Part shown: positions 36,392 to 48,464 of the stretch, one piece after another
Layout of the letters: each line of letters starts with the position of its first letter
Numbering within the stretch: position 1 is the stretch's first letter
Program-made: the position numbers and the translations under genes
Source: Alopecurus myosuroides
Lineage: Eukaryota > Streptophyta > Magnoliopsida > Poales > Poaceae
DNA: 64,000 nt
NCBI GenBank assembly: GCA_028641055.1
Contig: CM054062.1
Span: forward strand, 22,886,536-22,950,535
Reading direction: 5' to 3'
The notes under the pieces: generated by a model
What the model was told of the DNA's origin: nothing
What the model saw: only the letters and a program-made list of their open reading frames with translations
Database searches by the model: none

Positions 36392-36862
36392 TGATGGAGG
36401 GATGATAACCCGGTATGCTAACACCAAGGTGTAATTCGGCCCAAAGGACGCTGCACAAGACCCGGCTTATGGAAAAGGAGCTTCTAGAAGGCCCAGGAGT
36501 GTAGGCCTCGTAACCCGGATTGTGGGTTCCGATAAGGAAGTTTAGGGTTTGTAATCAGTGTCCGGGTAGGACTCCGAACACGCCTTGGATAGTAAGCTAG
36601 GGAATCCGGGTACTATATAAGCCGGTCCCTAGGGTTAGATTAGACAAGCTTACGAGATAGAGATTACGAGACATCGAGTATCTATTGTAACACGAGAGTT
36701 GAGATAATATATTCAGATCGGAGACTCGGCGACTTGATTGCCGGCTACCAGATCGCATATCACCATGGTTTCCCTTGAGCTAAACCCTCTCCCAAACACC
36801 AGAGTCGATTTGCCCCAAGACAAGTTACCCCCGGTAACGTCTGCCGTGATTATCCCACGACA
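36392..36862 (+). repeat. Gypsy 5' LTR (471 bp)
   Basis: TGATGGAGGG...CCCACGACA. A TATA box (TATATAA) lies at 36614-36620. The gag ATG (36765) lies inside the LTR. Confidence 0.93.
36614..36620 (+). promoter_or_regulatory. TATA box of the Gypsy 5' LTR
   Basis: TACTATATAAGCC; the same site in the 3' LTR is at 49848-49854. Transcription would start ~30 bp downstream. Confidence 0.65.
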
Positions 36863-39410
36863 GTTGGCGCCCACCGTGGGGCCTACGTCCAAGGGTGTTT
36901 ACATCACGGGAGAAGCTCGGGAGAACATGAAGAACCTCATCGTCGGCGAGATCTACATCAACCCTGAAGGAGAGAAGATGGTGGACGATTTTGGCTGGGG
37001 GCCAGAGTCGGATCTGCTCGAATCCGGATCCGTCGTCACAATCGGCCGGGTCAACGTCTTCGTCGGCATGGTACGTGCGTTCGGTTCAATCCCTGACGAT
37101 TTTGGACTTGATTCTGTGCCAGGAGAGGCCACCCACGTTCAGTCGGACGGAGAAGAATCGGTTGGGACGGTGGATCCGACAGAGGAGCCCACCACGAAGA
37201 GGGAACAGCCGGAGGAGCCGGCATGGACCCCGCGTGGCCGGGTCATAAGAGAGGATGATACCGATTCTATCTTGCACCTGCTGGAGGACCGGTACGAGGA
37301 AGATAGCTGCGATGAGGAGGAGTATGAGTCTTCTCCAAGCATTGCGCGCCAGGTCGCGATCTACACGGCCCCTGCAACCAATCTCAATCAGGGGAACGTG
37401 ACTACGGCCGCGGTCGGAGCGGCGCAAGCATTGGCCCAGCAGCAAAATCCGGCTGACGGAAATCCGGTCTTGACCCGGGTTGATGGAGAGTCGGCTTCAG
37501 TCACCAGCCGAGCGGCGGATAGCGAGCTGCAGGCAAATATGTTTGGGTTCCTGGCTAACAGGACGCCAGGGGCGGGTCCTTCGAATCCGCAACACCCGGC
37601 CCTGTTCAGTAACAATATTGTCTTGGACCTAACAGTGTTAGCTACTGTGATAACCCCGGAAAACGCCGCGGCACGTGCCAGGGACTTGGAGGTAGCACGC
37701 CGCGCGCTGGAGCAACAAAGAAGGGATGTGGAAGCAGAAAAGCAAGGGGTAGCCACGCGCCAACGTGAACTGGACGCGCTGGAAAACCGGCTCCGGGCTG
37801 AGACAAGCAGGGTGCATCAGAGACACCAGACAAGATTACCGGCGATGGGTGGAGTCATAAACCCTAACGCACTGTTCATTACACCCCAGGATCAGCCGAT
37901 TCCGGTTGTGAATCAGGAAACTGTGCATCAGCCGGCAACTGGAGCAGGACAGCCGGCAAACGTGCAGGCCGGGTTACCCAAACTGCAGACTGGGGCCCCT
38001 GTCGGCAACACAACACCACCACCACCACCATCACGATTTCGTACGCCGCCAGGTCACTTCAATAACCCCATGGATAACGTATATGCCGCAACGTTGGCAT
38101 TGAATCAGATCCCCGTAAGAGAGTCACCCCATGTGGAGCAGACCCGACGGGCGATCGATTTGTTGCATACGGCAGTGTCTCAACAGGTTAATTACCCGGA
38201 CAATAGGAGTGGAATGCATGGAACACCTTATATCAGCCAGCAACATGGCAATGCCGGCAATATGCAAACAAGTTCAGCGCGACGGAGGGCAGAGCAGCAG
38301 CAAATGCCGCCTCCTCCCCGCGTGCAAGAAGCACCAGCAGTATCAGCAGTACAAGCTATTGTGGATAGTTCCAGAGCTAGGAGAGCCGCGGCCGGGTCTG
38401 CGGTGCACGGACCAGCAGTAGCACCACGCCCAGCCGTACCCCCCGCAGGATCGCATGTTTCCCGGGTGAGGCCAGCACCGACTAATCTCGCTGGGCCCAA
38501 GTGTCTGACGGATAACATCAGGGCTCAGCCTTAGCCGGATAAATTCAAGGAACCAGGTAAAGTAGTGAACTATGAGCCGACTATGGATCCAGAAACATGG
38601 TTGAGCAGTTATGAGATGGCTATGTCGATTCGCAACGCGTCTGAAAACCTTCAAGCCAAGTTCATGTATTTAATGATGTCGGAAGGAGCAGCAAAGTTGT
38701 GGTTCAACAATTTACCGGAAGGATCTATCAAGTCGTGGGGTGAGTTGAAAACTGCGTTTATCAAGCACTTTCACGGAACATGCAGGAAGTTGTTTACTAT
38801 CGACGATCTAGAACGGTGTGTGCAAAAGAAGGGAGAGTCGGCGCGCAGCTGGGTGCGCCGGGTTATGGAGATATTGCATTCATCTACAGATATTCAGCCG
38901 AAGGATGCGTTGCAGGCAATGGCCAAGACATGCAAGTATAGACCTTTAGTGCAGAAATTAACTCGCATGAAATCCAGTCGGAATGCTTCAGAGGTTACAA
39001 TGGGAGAACTAATGGATGCGTGCAACAAACATGCTGCAACGGATACCACGGAAGAGGACGTTGATGACAAGAAAGCAAAAGAAATACAGGCAATAATGGA
39101 AGAACCGGCAATGGATCTATGCCGGGTAACCATGGAGGTAACAATGGGAACAACCAGAACAAGCGCCCGTTCGAGGGGAATTCCGAGTTTTTCGCCAGCA
39201 CAGAAGCCGGGTCTTCAAGGCACAGGGCAGAAGGAAATTTCAACGCAGGGAATCATAACGGAGGAAATTATCAAGGGCCACCAAGGCCGGGTAACAACTA
39301 GGATATCTTCAGAATGGCGTGCCCGAAACACAGCAGGAACGGAAGGCCGGCTAACCACTCATTGGAGCAATGTGCGGATTTGCAGAGATGGAAGAACGAG
39401 GAAGTGAACA
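36765..39410 (+). pseudogene. gag: Gypsy gag, broken
   Basis: ATG 36765 opens a 590-codon stretch with an acidic N-terminal region, an Ala/Arg/Glu coiled coil (about 37640-37820) and a Pro/Gln-rich region. It ends at TAG 38532-38534. The same frame continues with the retrotransposon gag domain (WLSSYEMAM, LWFNNLPEGSIKSWGEL, F..HF). A frameshift at about 39115 follows, then another TAG at 39299-39301, and last a cysteine/histidine knuckle-like CPKHSRNGRPANHSLEQC (39319-39372). The shift moves gag into the pol frame. Confidence 0.82.
36865..36883 (+). other. Gypsy primer-binding site
   Basis: TGGCGCCCACCGTGGGGCC starts two bases after the LTR. This form is common in grass Tat-type elements. 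I did not assign the tRNA. Confidence 0.7.
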
Positions 39411-42400
39411 AGGCTATGCGAGGTGCAGGCCGGGGAGGAGGACCGGGTCCGGGTGGAAACCCGGGCAACGGCCCACCCCCAACAGGTAACCCGGGAGTTG
39501 GGAATCCGGGTAATAATCAGGGAGGAGCTGGAGGTTTCCAAGCCAACCCCAAGCAATTGGGCCAATACCACGTTTACACCACAGGAACTTCTAACAAGGA
39601 TAGAAAGATACTAAAGAAGGCAGTAAACTCGGTTTCCTCGGCTGTCCCGAGATACCTGAGGTGGTCTGAGCAAGATGTAACGTGGAGGAGAAGAGATCAC
39701 CTGGAAAGAATAGAACACCCGGGAGTCCTAGCATTGGTGGTTGCGCCACAGGTTAATGGTTATGAGCTGAAAAAGGTCTTAATGGACGGTGGAAGCAGCA
39801 TCAACATCCTATATTGGGAAACTTTCTTACGCATGGGTCTCAAGGAGTCTCAGCTGCAGAAAAGTTCAACAGTTTTTCACGGGATCGTGCCGGGTCACTC
39901 AGCGTACCCTGAAGGAAAGATTACCTTGGAGGTTGCTTTTGGAGAATCAAAGGATAATTTCCGGGTGGAGTGGCTCACGTTCGAAGTGGTGAAGTTGCGC
40001 AGTCCTTATCACGCGCTATTTGGGAGGTCGGCTTACGCCAAGTTCATGGCCATGCCGTGTTACGTGTACCTACAGCTAAAAATCCCGGGCCCTAAGCAGA
40101 CCATCACCGTACATGGGAGCCGGGATATAGCGGCTGAGTGTGAAGAAGGAGATGCGGCAATGGCAGAACAAGCCTGTAGAAAGGAGGAGCTTAAGTATTA
40201 CCGGTCTCAAGTAGACCCGGATGACAGGACAGCGCTGAAGAGGCCAAACACTGAGGATGAGAGAGCAAAATTCAAAGCAGCGCAAGATACCAAGATGGTG
40301 GCCTTCGTCGAAGGTGATCCCTCCAAGCAATTTGCCATAGGATCTAACTTGGACGATGAGCAGGAAAAAGCACTTGTGGAGTTTATTCGTTCAAATCAGG
40401 ATGTGTTCGCTTGGACGCCTAGCGATATGCCGGGTATCCCTACAGAGCTGGCAGAGCACAGTTTGCACGTTGATCCCAAGTCCAGGCCCGTGAAGCAGGG
40501 ACTGAGAAAGATGAATGAGGAAAGAAGAAGGGCTATCGGCGAAGAAATTGCTCGGCTGTTGACAACCGGCTTTATCATGGAAGTATTTCACCCGGAGTGG
40601 TTGGCAAATCCGGTTCTCGTGATGAAAAAGACCAATGAGTGGAGGACGTGCATTGATTATACGAGTCTCAACAAGCATTGCCCAAAGGATCCGTTTGCAC
40701 TTCCAAGGATAGATCAGATCATAGACGCAGTGGCTGGAAGTGACCTACTATGCTTCCTGGATGCGTATTCCGGGTATCATCAGATCAACCTCAAGAAGGA
40801 AGACTGGGAGAAAACATCGTTCATAACCCCTTTTGGGGCCTTTTGTTACAAAACCATGACTTTTGGATTGAAGAACGCCGGCGCAACCTATCAGCGGTGC
40901 ATTCAGAAGTGCTTTGAGGACCAAATTGGACGCAGCGTTCATGCTTACGTGGATGACGTGGTGATCAAGACCAGAAAAGCAGAGACATTTATTGATGATC
41001 TGAAGGAAACATTCAAGAACCTGAGAAGATACCAGATGAAACTTAACCCGACAAAGTGTGTATTTGGAGTCCCAGCAGGGAAGTTACTCGGTTTTATTGT
41101 TTCGGAGAGAGGGATTGAAGCAAACCCGGATAAAATCAAATCTATCCAGAGTCTGAAAAAGCCGGAAAACCTGAAGCATGTTCAGAAGCTTACGGGGTGC
41201 ATAGCAGCGCTGAGCCGGTTTATATCAAGACTCGGAGAGAAAGCAATACCCTTGTACCGGCTCTTGAGGAAATCTGATAAATTCGTTTGGGACCAAGAGG
41301 CGGATGAGGCGTTCGAGGCACTAAAGAAGCAGCTATCTGAGGCACCAGTCCTAGCAGCCCCGGGTCCTAAAGAGCCCATGTTACTATACGTCGCGGCAGG
41401 GCCCCGGGCGGTTAGCGCTGTGGTTGTCGTTGAGCGCAAGGAGGATGGAAAGGACCACCCGGTTCAGAGGCCGGTTTATTATGTCAGCGAGGTATTATCA
41501 GAAGCAAAGCAGCGCTACCCACATTGGTAGAAGCTGGTTTTCGGGGTCTTCATGGCCAGCCGGAAATTGAAGCCGTATTTTCAGGAACACCCCATAACAG
41601 TGGTTAGCTCTATACCAATGTCGGATATCATCAGAAACTCGGATGCAACAGGTAGAATAGCCAAGTGGACGATCGAGATGGGAGATTATCACATCAACTA
41701 CGAGCCCAGGTCAGCAATCAAATCTCAAGCTCTAGTTGATTTCATTAATGATTGGACTCACACATGCATGCCCACAATGACTCCAAGTTCGGAGTCTTGG
41801 ATAATGCACTTTGATGGTTCCAAGCAATACGAGGGATCAGGAGCTGGAGTGGTGCTCACATCACCCAAAGGAGACAAGTTGAGCTACGTGTTGCAGATTC
41901 ACTTTGATTGTTCCAACAACGTGGCCGAGTATGAGGCATTATTGCATGGATTGAAGATAGCCAAGGAGATGAACATTAAGAGGATACGGTGTTATGGAGA
42001 TTCGGACCTCGTGGTACAGCAGGTCTCGGGAACTTGGGATAGAAAAGATGCAACTATGGCAGCATACCGCAGAGAGGTGGACCGGGTTGCCGGGTGTTTT
42101 TCCGGGTATGAGGTGGAGCATGTAGATAGAAGAAAAAACGAGGCAGCAGATACACTCGCCAGACTCGGCTCGCGCAGAGAGCCGGTTCCACCCAATGTGT
42201 TCCTGGACGAGCTATGGCGGCCGTCAGTTAAAACCGAGTCTGAGGAAGAACTGGCTAACAAAGACCCGGATTTGGAGCTCGTGGCCACAATACGCACTGT
42301 TCCCGAGTGGACAGAGCCGTTTCTGGCTTACCTATCACGGGGCGAGTTACCACAGCAAGAGGTACTAGCAAGGCAAATTCTGAGGCGAGCAAAAGGTTAT

Positions 42401-43588
42401 TCCATCATGAATGGGGAGTTGTATAAAAGGAGCGCTGCAGGAGTATTTTTGCGCTGTGTAGCACCAGAAGAAGGCCGGCAAATCCTGAAAGAGATCCACG
42501 AAGGCGACTGTGGGCATCACGCATCCACAAGGTCCCTTGTGGCCAAAGCATATAGGCACGGTTTCTTCTGGCTCACAGGCTTAGCAGATGCGGAATGCTT
42601 GGTGGCAAGGTGCGACAGATGCCAAAGGTATGCCCGCCAAATCCATGTGCCGGCTATGGAGTTGCAAACAATTCCTTTGACCTGGCCTTTTGCCGTTTGG
42701 GGTATGGACATGGTTGGCCCCTTTCACATGTCACCTTGCAAAAAGACACATCTCTTGGTGGCTATCGATAAATTTACCAAGTGGGTTGAAGTTATGCCAG
42801 TTACCAATTGTGAAGCGATTACGGCAATTAAGTTCCTGAAAAGGATTATCTACCGGTTCGGGTATCCTCACAGTATAATTACCGACAATGGAACCAACAT
42901 GTCCCTTGGCGAGATGGAGAAATTCTGTGGTAATAACGGAATCCGGCTTGATATAGCTTCTGTAGCTGATCCACAAGCCAATGGACAAGTGGAGAGGGCA
43001 AATCAGGAGTTACTTCATGGATTAAAGCCACGATTGCGAGTCCCATGTTTCAGAGCTGCTGGAGCATGGGTTGAGGAGTTACCTTCAGTGGTTTGGGGTA
43101 TCAACACTACACCTAACAGATCTACTCAGATGACACCATTTTTCATGGTTTATGGTGCAGAAGCAGTGCTACCAAGTGATATCATCCATGACTCACCTCG
43201 AGTATTGGCTTACGTCGAGGTGGAGAACGAGAAGACTCGGCAGGATGCCGTGGATATGTTAGAAGAACACAGGGAACAAGCTTTGGAGAGATCAGCCATA
43301 TACCAGCAGGATCTGCGGAGATATCATAGTCGGCGCGTGAAAACCCGGGTCTTTCAGGAAGGAGACCTGGTTCTGCGCCTGGTACAATCAAAGGAAGGAA
43401 AACACAAGTTATCCCCACCATGGGAAGGACCGTTCATCATAAGCCGGAATCTGCACAATGGATCATATTACTTGATAGATGCAAGGGAAGAGTCGGCCAC
43501 GGTTAATGACACCGCTCATACCACTTCATCTATGCAGGAAAGAGAAAGACCATGGAACGTGGCTCAGCTACGTCCCTACTATACTTAG
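39314..43588 (+). pseudogene. pol: Gypsy pol: protease, RT, RNase H, aRNase H, integrase
   Basis: One frame with a single TAG at 41528-41530. Protease: VLMDGGSSINILY (about 39776), the DGGS form used by Tat elements. RT: DAYSGYHQI, FGLKNAGATYQR and catalytic YVDDVV at about 40948. RNase H starts near 41280. The stop lies in its H-W-stop-KLVFGVF segment. A second, archaeal-type RNase H follows (MHFDGSKQYEGSGAGVVL, then NVAEYEALLHGL, GDSDLV, ADTLAR; 41800-42170). The integrase has the HHCC finger (about 42510-42620), D in GMDMVG, the TDNGTN motif and E in QVERANQ. The protein ends at 43588. Apart from the stop every catalytic motif looks intact. Confidence 0.9.
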
Positions 43589-44408
43589 TTTAGACTAGAT
43601 TTACAAGTGGAATTACACGATGTAACAGGCAGCAGGTTTTAGACGCACTCTTTTCCTATCCAGGGTACCTAAGGGGACTGGAGGGTTTTTAATGAGGCGG
43701 CTTGCTGACCTAACTTTTCTCGTATCAATAAAGAGATGGTTAAACAATATATTGTTTCCTTTTCATGTGTTTTTTATCAAGTTTTTCTTTCTGTTGTGTT
43801 TTTATTTTTTTTCCAGGTAAGTATTATTTACTGTTCTTAGTACATTAGTTTCTTTAGTAAATTGCGTATATTTAGGTCTTGGGGGCTGATTGCTTGAATA
43901 GCACAGTTACAAACTCAAAGACCCGGCCACGATGCCTATGAGTTATAAGGGCCGATTACTTGCAAACAAGTACGGCTGCAAGCTTATAACCGGACAAAGG
44001 AGCCAAACTTTCTTGACTTTTCTTACTTAAGCTCGATGTGACTCGCACTAAAGTGGCATGCTTTGCTAGCGTATGGTTACAATCAGTCATGATGCCCAAT
44101 GGGACTTGCCTGATCCTGTCTTCGTACAGCTATAGCGACATGATTATCCACGCGAAAGCCGGCTTATAGTACAAGAAGGTCAAAAGGGTCATCTAAATCA
44201 CAAGTTATACAGAGTACAAGGTTAATAACCGGAAACTCAAAATTTATTAAGCATAACTTCAAAACCTATGTGAACGGCTCTAGATTTTGAGCTTAGCATG
44301 TAACAATTTGTTTCTTTTGAAAGACCCAACACCCCAGACTCGGAATTTCGGGCCTTGGGGACTTGGGAATTTGAAAACAGAAACAAATTATCCAGCTATT
44401 CAGCTCAA
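43589..44408 (+). other. Gypsy post-pol spacer
   Basis: Non-coding, includes pol's 3' trailer. From about 43875 it is probably the 3' end of the antisense transcription unit (phrases such as GACTTGGG and ACCCGG recur). No ORF. Confidence 0.5.
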
Positions 44409-45855
44409 TTACCCCTACTCAGATCCTTAGGAGATGCGCTGATGATATTACGCTGTGGGGGCGCCGGTTCCCTCGCACATATGAGGCTGACGTTTTGTCG
44501 CTCCATGCTTACTTTAGGGCTAGATCTCTCTAGCGTGTACGGTTTTTCTTCCCCTTATTTGCTTGTCCGTTTGTAGTCCGCCGTCCCCCCTACCCCTTGT
44601 ATTGCTGCTATTGTAACCTCCCTGTACTTTGGGACCCTCCAAATCCTACTCTCGTTCGACTCGACTGGTTTTTTGTCAACAATGCCTGGAATTTCCTGTT
44701 TCCCTCCACAAACCTTCACTCCGATGCCAGGGACACAAGTGATCATGTCCCCCTAATTGCTACCATCTCTACGTCTATCCCTAGGTCGACCATCTTTCGC
44801 TACAACAAATCCTAGGACGTCCACCCCGCTTTCTGCCGCTCAATAGTCACCGCGTGGAATTCATCCTACTGTGTGGATGCTACTGCACGGATTGTCTCTC
44901 GCCTCCGTACCTGCCGTATCGCCTGCAAGAAATGGACGAAGAGCTGCTCTCATTTCGCCCAACGAGAGACCGACGCTCGCATCAGAATTGCGGGGGGCGC
45001 CCATACTCGCTTCCCACATGCGGTTAGTGCACTCATCATGGATCGGAGGACAAGACCCTTTTCCTAATTAAGTTCGACACTAGCAGGCCTCAAAACCACG
45101 TCGGGCCTCCTGCCGGTGCCTTATCATCAAATTAATATTACCCAAAACATTATCATGTTGTTGATTAGGACAAACCCAACTATCAAACTAAACAGGTGAT
45201 AGGACAAATGACAACAAGACTAGAGCGCAAACAACACTAAGCATGCAACTATGACACGAGGGCCAACAAGGTAAACAAACAACAGTTAATAGGAAGTGAA
45301 AGGAAGGCTATATCATGGCTGCAGGGTAAACAATATGATAGGATCGAGACACAAGCATCGAATCATAAGGCTAGCATAAGGACAACAGGAAGAATCGGTA
45401 ACAAGTGATGAAAGGCAGTCATAGGTAGCAAGTGAGTATACTTGCCTGGAATCCAGCAAGTAGAGGTACATCCGAAGAACTTGTCGTTGCTCACATCATC
45501 TCAACGTCCTATCCGCGAAGAAGCAACGAACTAGCACAAACACCGGATGCAACAATTACTTCTACGGCAAAAGATCCAGCATGATCAAGATATGGATGCA
45601 TGACAAGTTTAAGGATGCATCAAAGATAAACTAGTTGACATGGTAAACATATTTAAATGGGCCCATATGCAATTTTGGATTGCATATGGAAAAGCCCATG
45701 AATTAATGTTGAATTAAATGATCTACAAATAACCATCATGTGAAAGTTGATTAGAATGATGCATGGATGATGAAAACAATAAGAAAACAACAATAGCTTC
45801 AGTTTGATATGTTGTTTACCAAGTTTGGAAATTTTATTTATTAAGTTATGAACTT
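44409..45855. repeat. Scrambled patch: LINE 3' end + LINE ORF2 + reversed LARD-type LTR piece
   Basis: 44409-44636 is nearly identical to the LINE end at 53470-53697. At CCCT/CCAAATCC it switches to a copy of LINE ORF2 50590-50936 (44637-44983, about four differences). At about 44993 it switches to a minus-strand relative of the LARD LTR (counterpart of about 30890-31720 in the right LTR), visibly diverged (perhaps 10-15 %). The order of the LINE parts is reversed relative to the LINE itself. The patch sits between the antisense gene and pol of the Gypsy. Confidence 0.85.
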
Positions 45856-45858
45856 TAC

Positions 45859-48464
45859 CTTCTGGATATCATCTTCTTCTGGGGGCGCAAGGTTAGAGCC
45901 TACAATGTAAACAACAAAGGTTACATCAAAATATTCCGGGTATCATGGATCAAGGAAAAACCAAGTCACGAACCAGCAAGTAACAATATCTCACCAAGTA
46001 GGACACGATAAGTGTCGGCAACTTGGGCTGATAATTTCTTCAGCGCAGCCTGAACAGTGGTGTACTTCTTCTTGTACTTCGCGACATCCTTGTTAAGCGT
46101 TTCCACCTCAGCCTCAAGCTCCTCTCGCAGCTTTACCTCAGTCTCCAGGAGTTGATTGGTCTTGGCCAAAATTTCCTCGGACCGGGCCATTTGTGCCTAT
46201 AAGGGAAGGAAAGATAAAGGTTAGTCGGATATCATAATAACCCAAGTATTAAAGAGGTAGTACCAAGTACAACTTCGACAAGTTATACTCGGAACTTGGG
46301 GACTAGATGGATACTATGAAATACCAGTCAGTATTACCTGATGTTCAGCAGCCATGCGCTCCAACATATTGTTCTCTGTGGCCTTCAGGGCGAGGAGGGC
46401 GCTCATCATCTGGTCGAAGGAATGATTACCCAGGTTGGAAGACCCGGGATCCTGGTTACTCGGAGACCGAGTTCTTGCCTTGGCAGAGGAAGGCACCCGA
46501 GTCGCTCGAGTGTCGGAGTTCAGCTCGCCTCCCCCTGTGCCCAGGATTGTGACCTCTTCGTCCTCATGCGCGTGCGAGGCTATCGGATACTCGGCTTCTC
46601 GATCAGCTGGGTTCTTCGGTGGCACTTGCTCTCCCTCGCCGCCAGCCGCAGCCATCGTGTCATCAACCGGATTCTCTTTGCCCGGGTCATCAGTTTCCAT
46701 GTCATCCTGGTCACTGGTAGTGACCTTGGCCCTGAGAATGGTACGAGTAAGCAGTTAGTATGTAGCTAGAGAAAATTATGGATGAGTATTAGAACAGCAA
46801 GAGAAGAACCTTACCCGGAGTTCACCATGAAGTCTGAGGGGAATTCGCTGCTAGACCCGGAAGAAGCTGATAAAGATTGAGAAAGTGAGACGCGGGGTCG
46901 TCCCGCTAAGGGGTGATTGGGAGAAGGAAATCTTTGATACTCGGGATGAGATTGAGAAGTACCGGCGCGCTGAGCCGGAGATGGTGGGATACCCGGGTTG
47001 AGCGTGGCGTCACCCGGAGTGTTCCGGGTCACCCTGCGCTTGATCATGGGTGGTTCCTTCAAGTATGACCAGTCGGATAATTTACGGTTTAGCTCGCACA
47101 TATTAGTGAAGGAGTATGGTTTGGAGGCAAGGGAGCGATATGGGACCTTAAAGACAACCCCTCGGGGTTTTCTCTTAGCTCCGACCTCGATGACCGGTTC
47201 AGCTTCACTCTCATCACTCTGTGTTTCCACCCCGTCTTCCGGGTCTTCTTTTTCTTCCTTATCCTCCAGCCCCGAGAGTCACCAATGAATACAGTCGGAA
47301 AAGCAGGAAGTGTGGAGAAACAAGTTAGCAGAAATTGGGTTGGGTAAAACCCGGAATGTACCTTCCTCCGAGTCAGCTGCCTCTTCATCTTCTTCCGGGT
47401 CTCCGGAGGAAGGGGAGGTCTCAACGTTCCAGAAAGCGCTGTCAGCCTGAGGTGAAGGCGTAAAAGTAAGAGTTAGTGATTGTATCAAGTGTAAGTGCAA
47501 GAATGAAAGTGAAAGTATAAGTGCCGGATCTTACCGCGGGAGCCGGATTCTCGCGTGTATATGGATCTAATCCGGCTATGTTCCGGATCACGTCCAACTT
47601 CTCTGTCAAGAAACCCTTGATGGTCTTGTTAGTGTCACCGGCCGGGTAATTCTTTGAGGAATAGCGGAGCGCGTCCGTGACGTGCCCAGAGTAGTCGCAC
47701 ATCAGCTTTGCGCGAATGGAGTTGGGCTGGATCCGGAAGTCCACCCATGTCTTAACCAAGTTAAGCCCAAGGAGGCCTTGAGCAGAAAGAACGGCTATTT
47801 TGGATAGAAGGGGCTGGATGGCTTCCCTGTCCGATTCAGGGGGGAAAGCATTGAAAGTGTCGGAAAGATCTAAGAGACCCTCCGAGTAACCCGGCAATTT
47901 CCTCTCGCCGGGTGGGGAGGTGTCCCGGCAATAAAAGAAAGTTTGCTGCCAATGCTTAACGTGAGAATTAAGACTGAGAGTCGGCATGGGTGAATTCTTA
48001 CGGCGCTGGATAGAAACCCCGCCGCAGGCCAAGAGGGCTCCGTCACCGCTTTCGCGACACGGTTTGCATTGAAAAAGTTCGATAAACAAAGCGAGATTGG
48101 GCGGGATGCACAAGTAAGATTCGCAAAGGACTATGAAATGGGTTATATTCAACATAGAGTTAGGCCCTATGTCGAATACCCGGAGGCCGTAATGGCTGAG
48201 GACCTCACGGAAAAAAGAGTGACCCGGGGGGCGAAACCCCCGGATCACGTGCTCAACAAAGCAGATTACCTCGTTGGGGTTGGGGGTCGGCCGGGCCTCG
48301 TCACCCGGTACTCTCCAGTGGATCTCCTTCTGAGGAGGGAGAACGCCAGACTCGACGAGTTCTTCTAGCTTGGCCTGGGTCACGGAAGACCGTGCCCAGT
48401 TGGCGGAGATGGATTGGGTTGACCTTGCCTTGGCCGGCTGTTTGCCCTTGTGTTTGGGAGCCAT
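45859..48464 (-). CDS. Antisense multi-exon gene in the Gypsy, PF04195-like ('putative gypsy type transposon') protein
   Basis: Opposite to gag-pol. ATG at 48464. Exons: 48464-47535 (310 codons), 47446-47362, one ending at 46815, 46731-46338, 46196-45995 and 45899-45859, all with GT..AG borders. Phases agree at 46815/46731, 46338/46196 and 45995/45899. The start of the third exon (near 47265) could not be placed in frame, so one indel or an unusual splice is likely. Exon 1 has the conserved core (VICFVEHVIRGFRPPGHSFF, FIVLCESYLCIPPNL). The last exons encode a coiled coil (EEILAKTNQLLETEVKLREE). The function is unknown. Products of this family occur in antisense ORFs of Tat elements such as maize Grande. 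The 3' end may be lost in the scrambled patch. The element also has a paralogue at 62582. Confidence 0.72.

Noticed and set aside
47362..47535. Fully in-frame join of antisense exons 2 and 3
   Set aside because: No acceptor near 47265 restores the phase left by the exon ending at 47362; the junction is left open.
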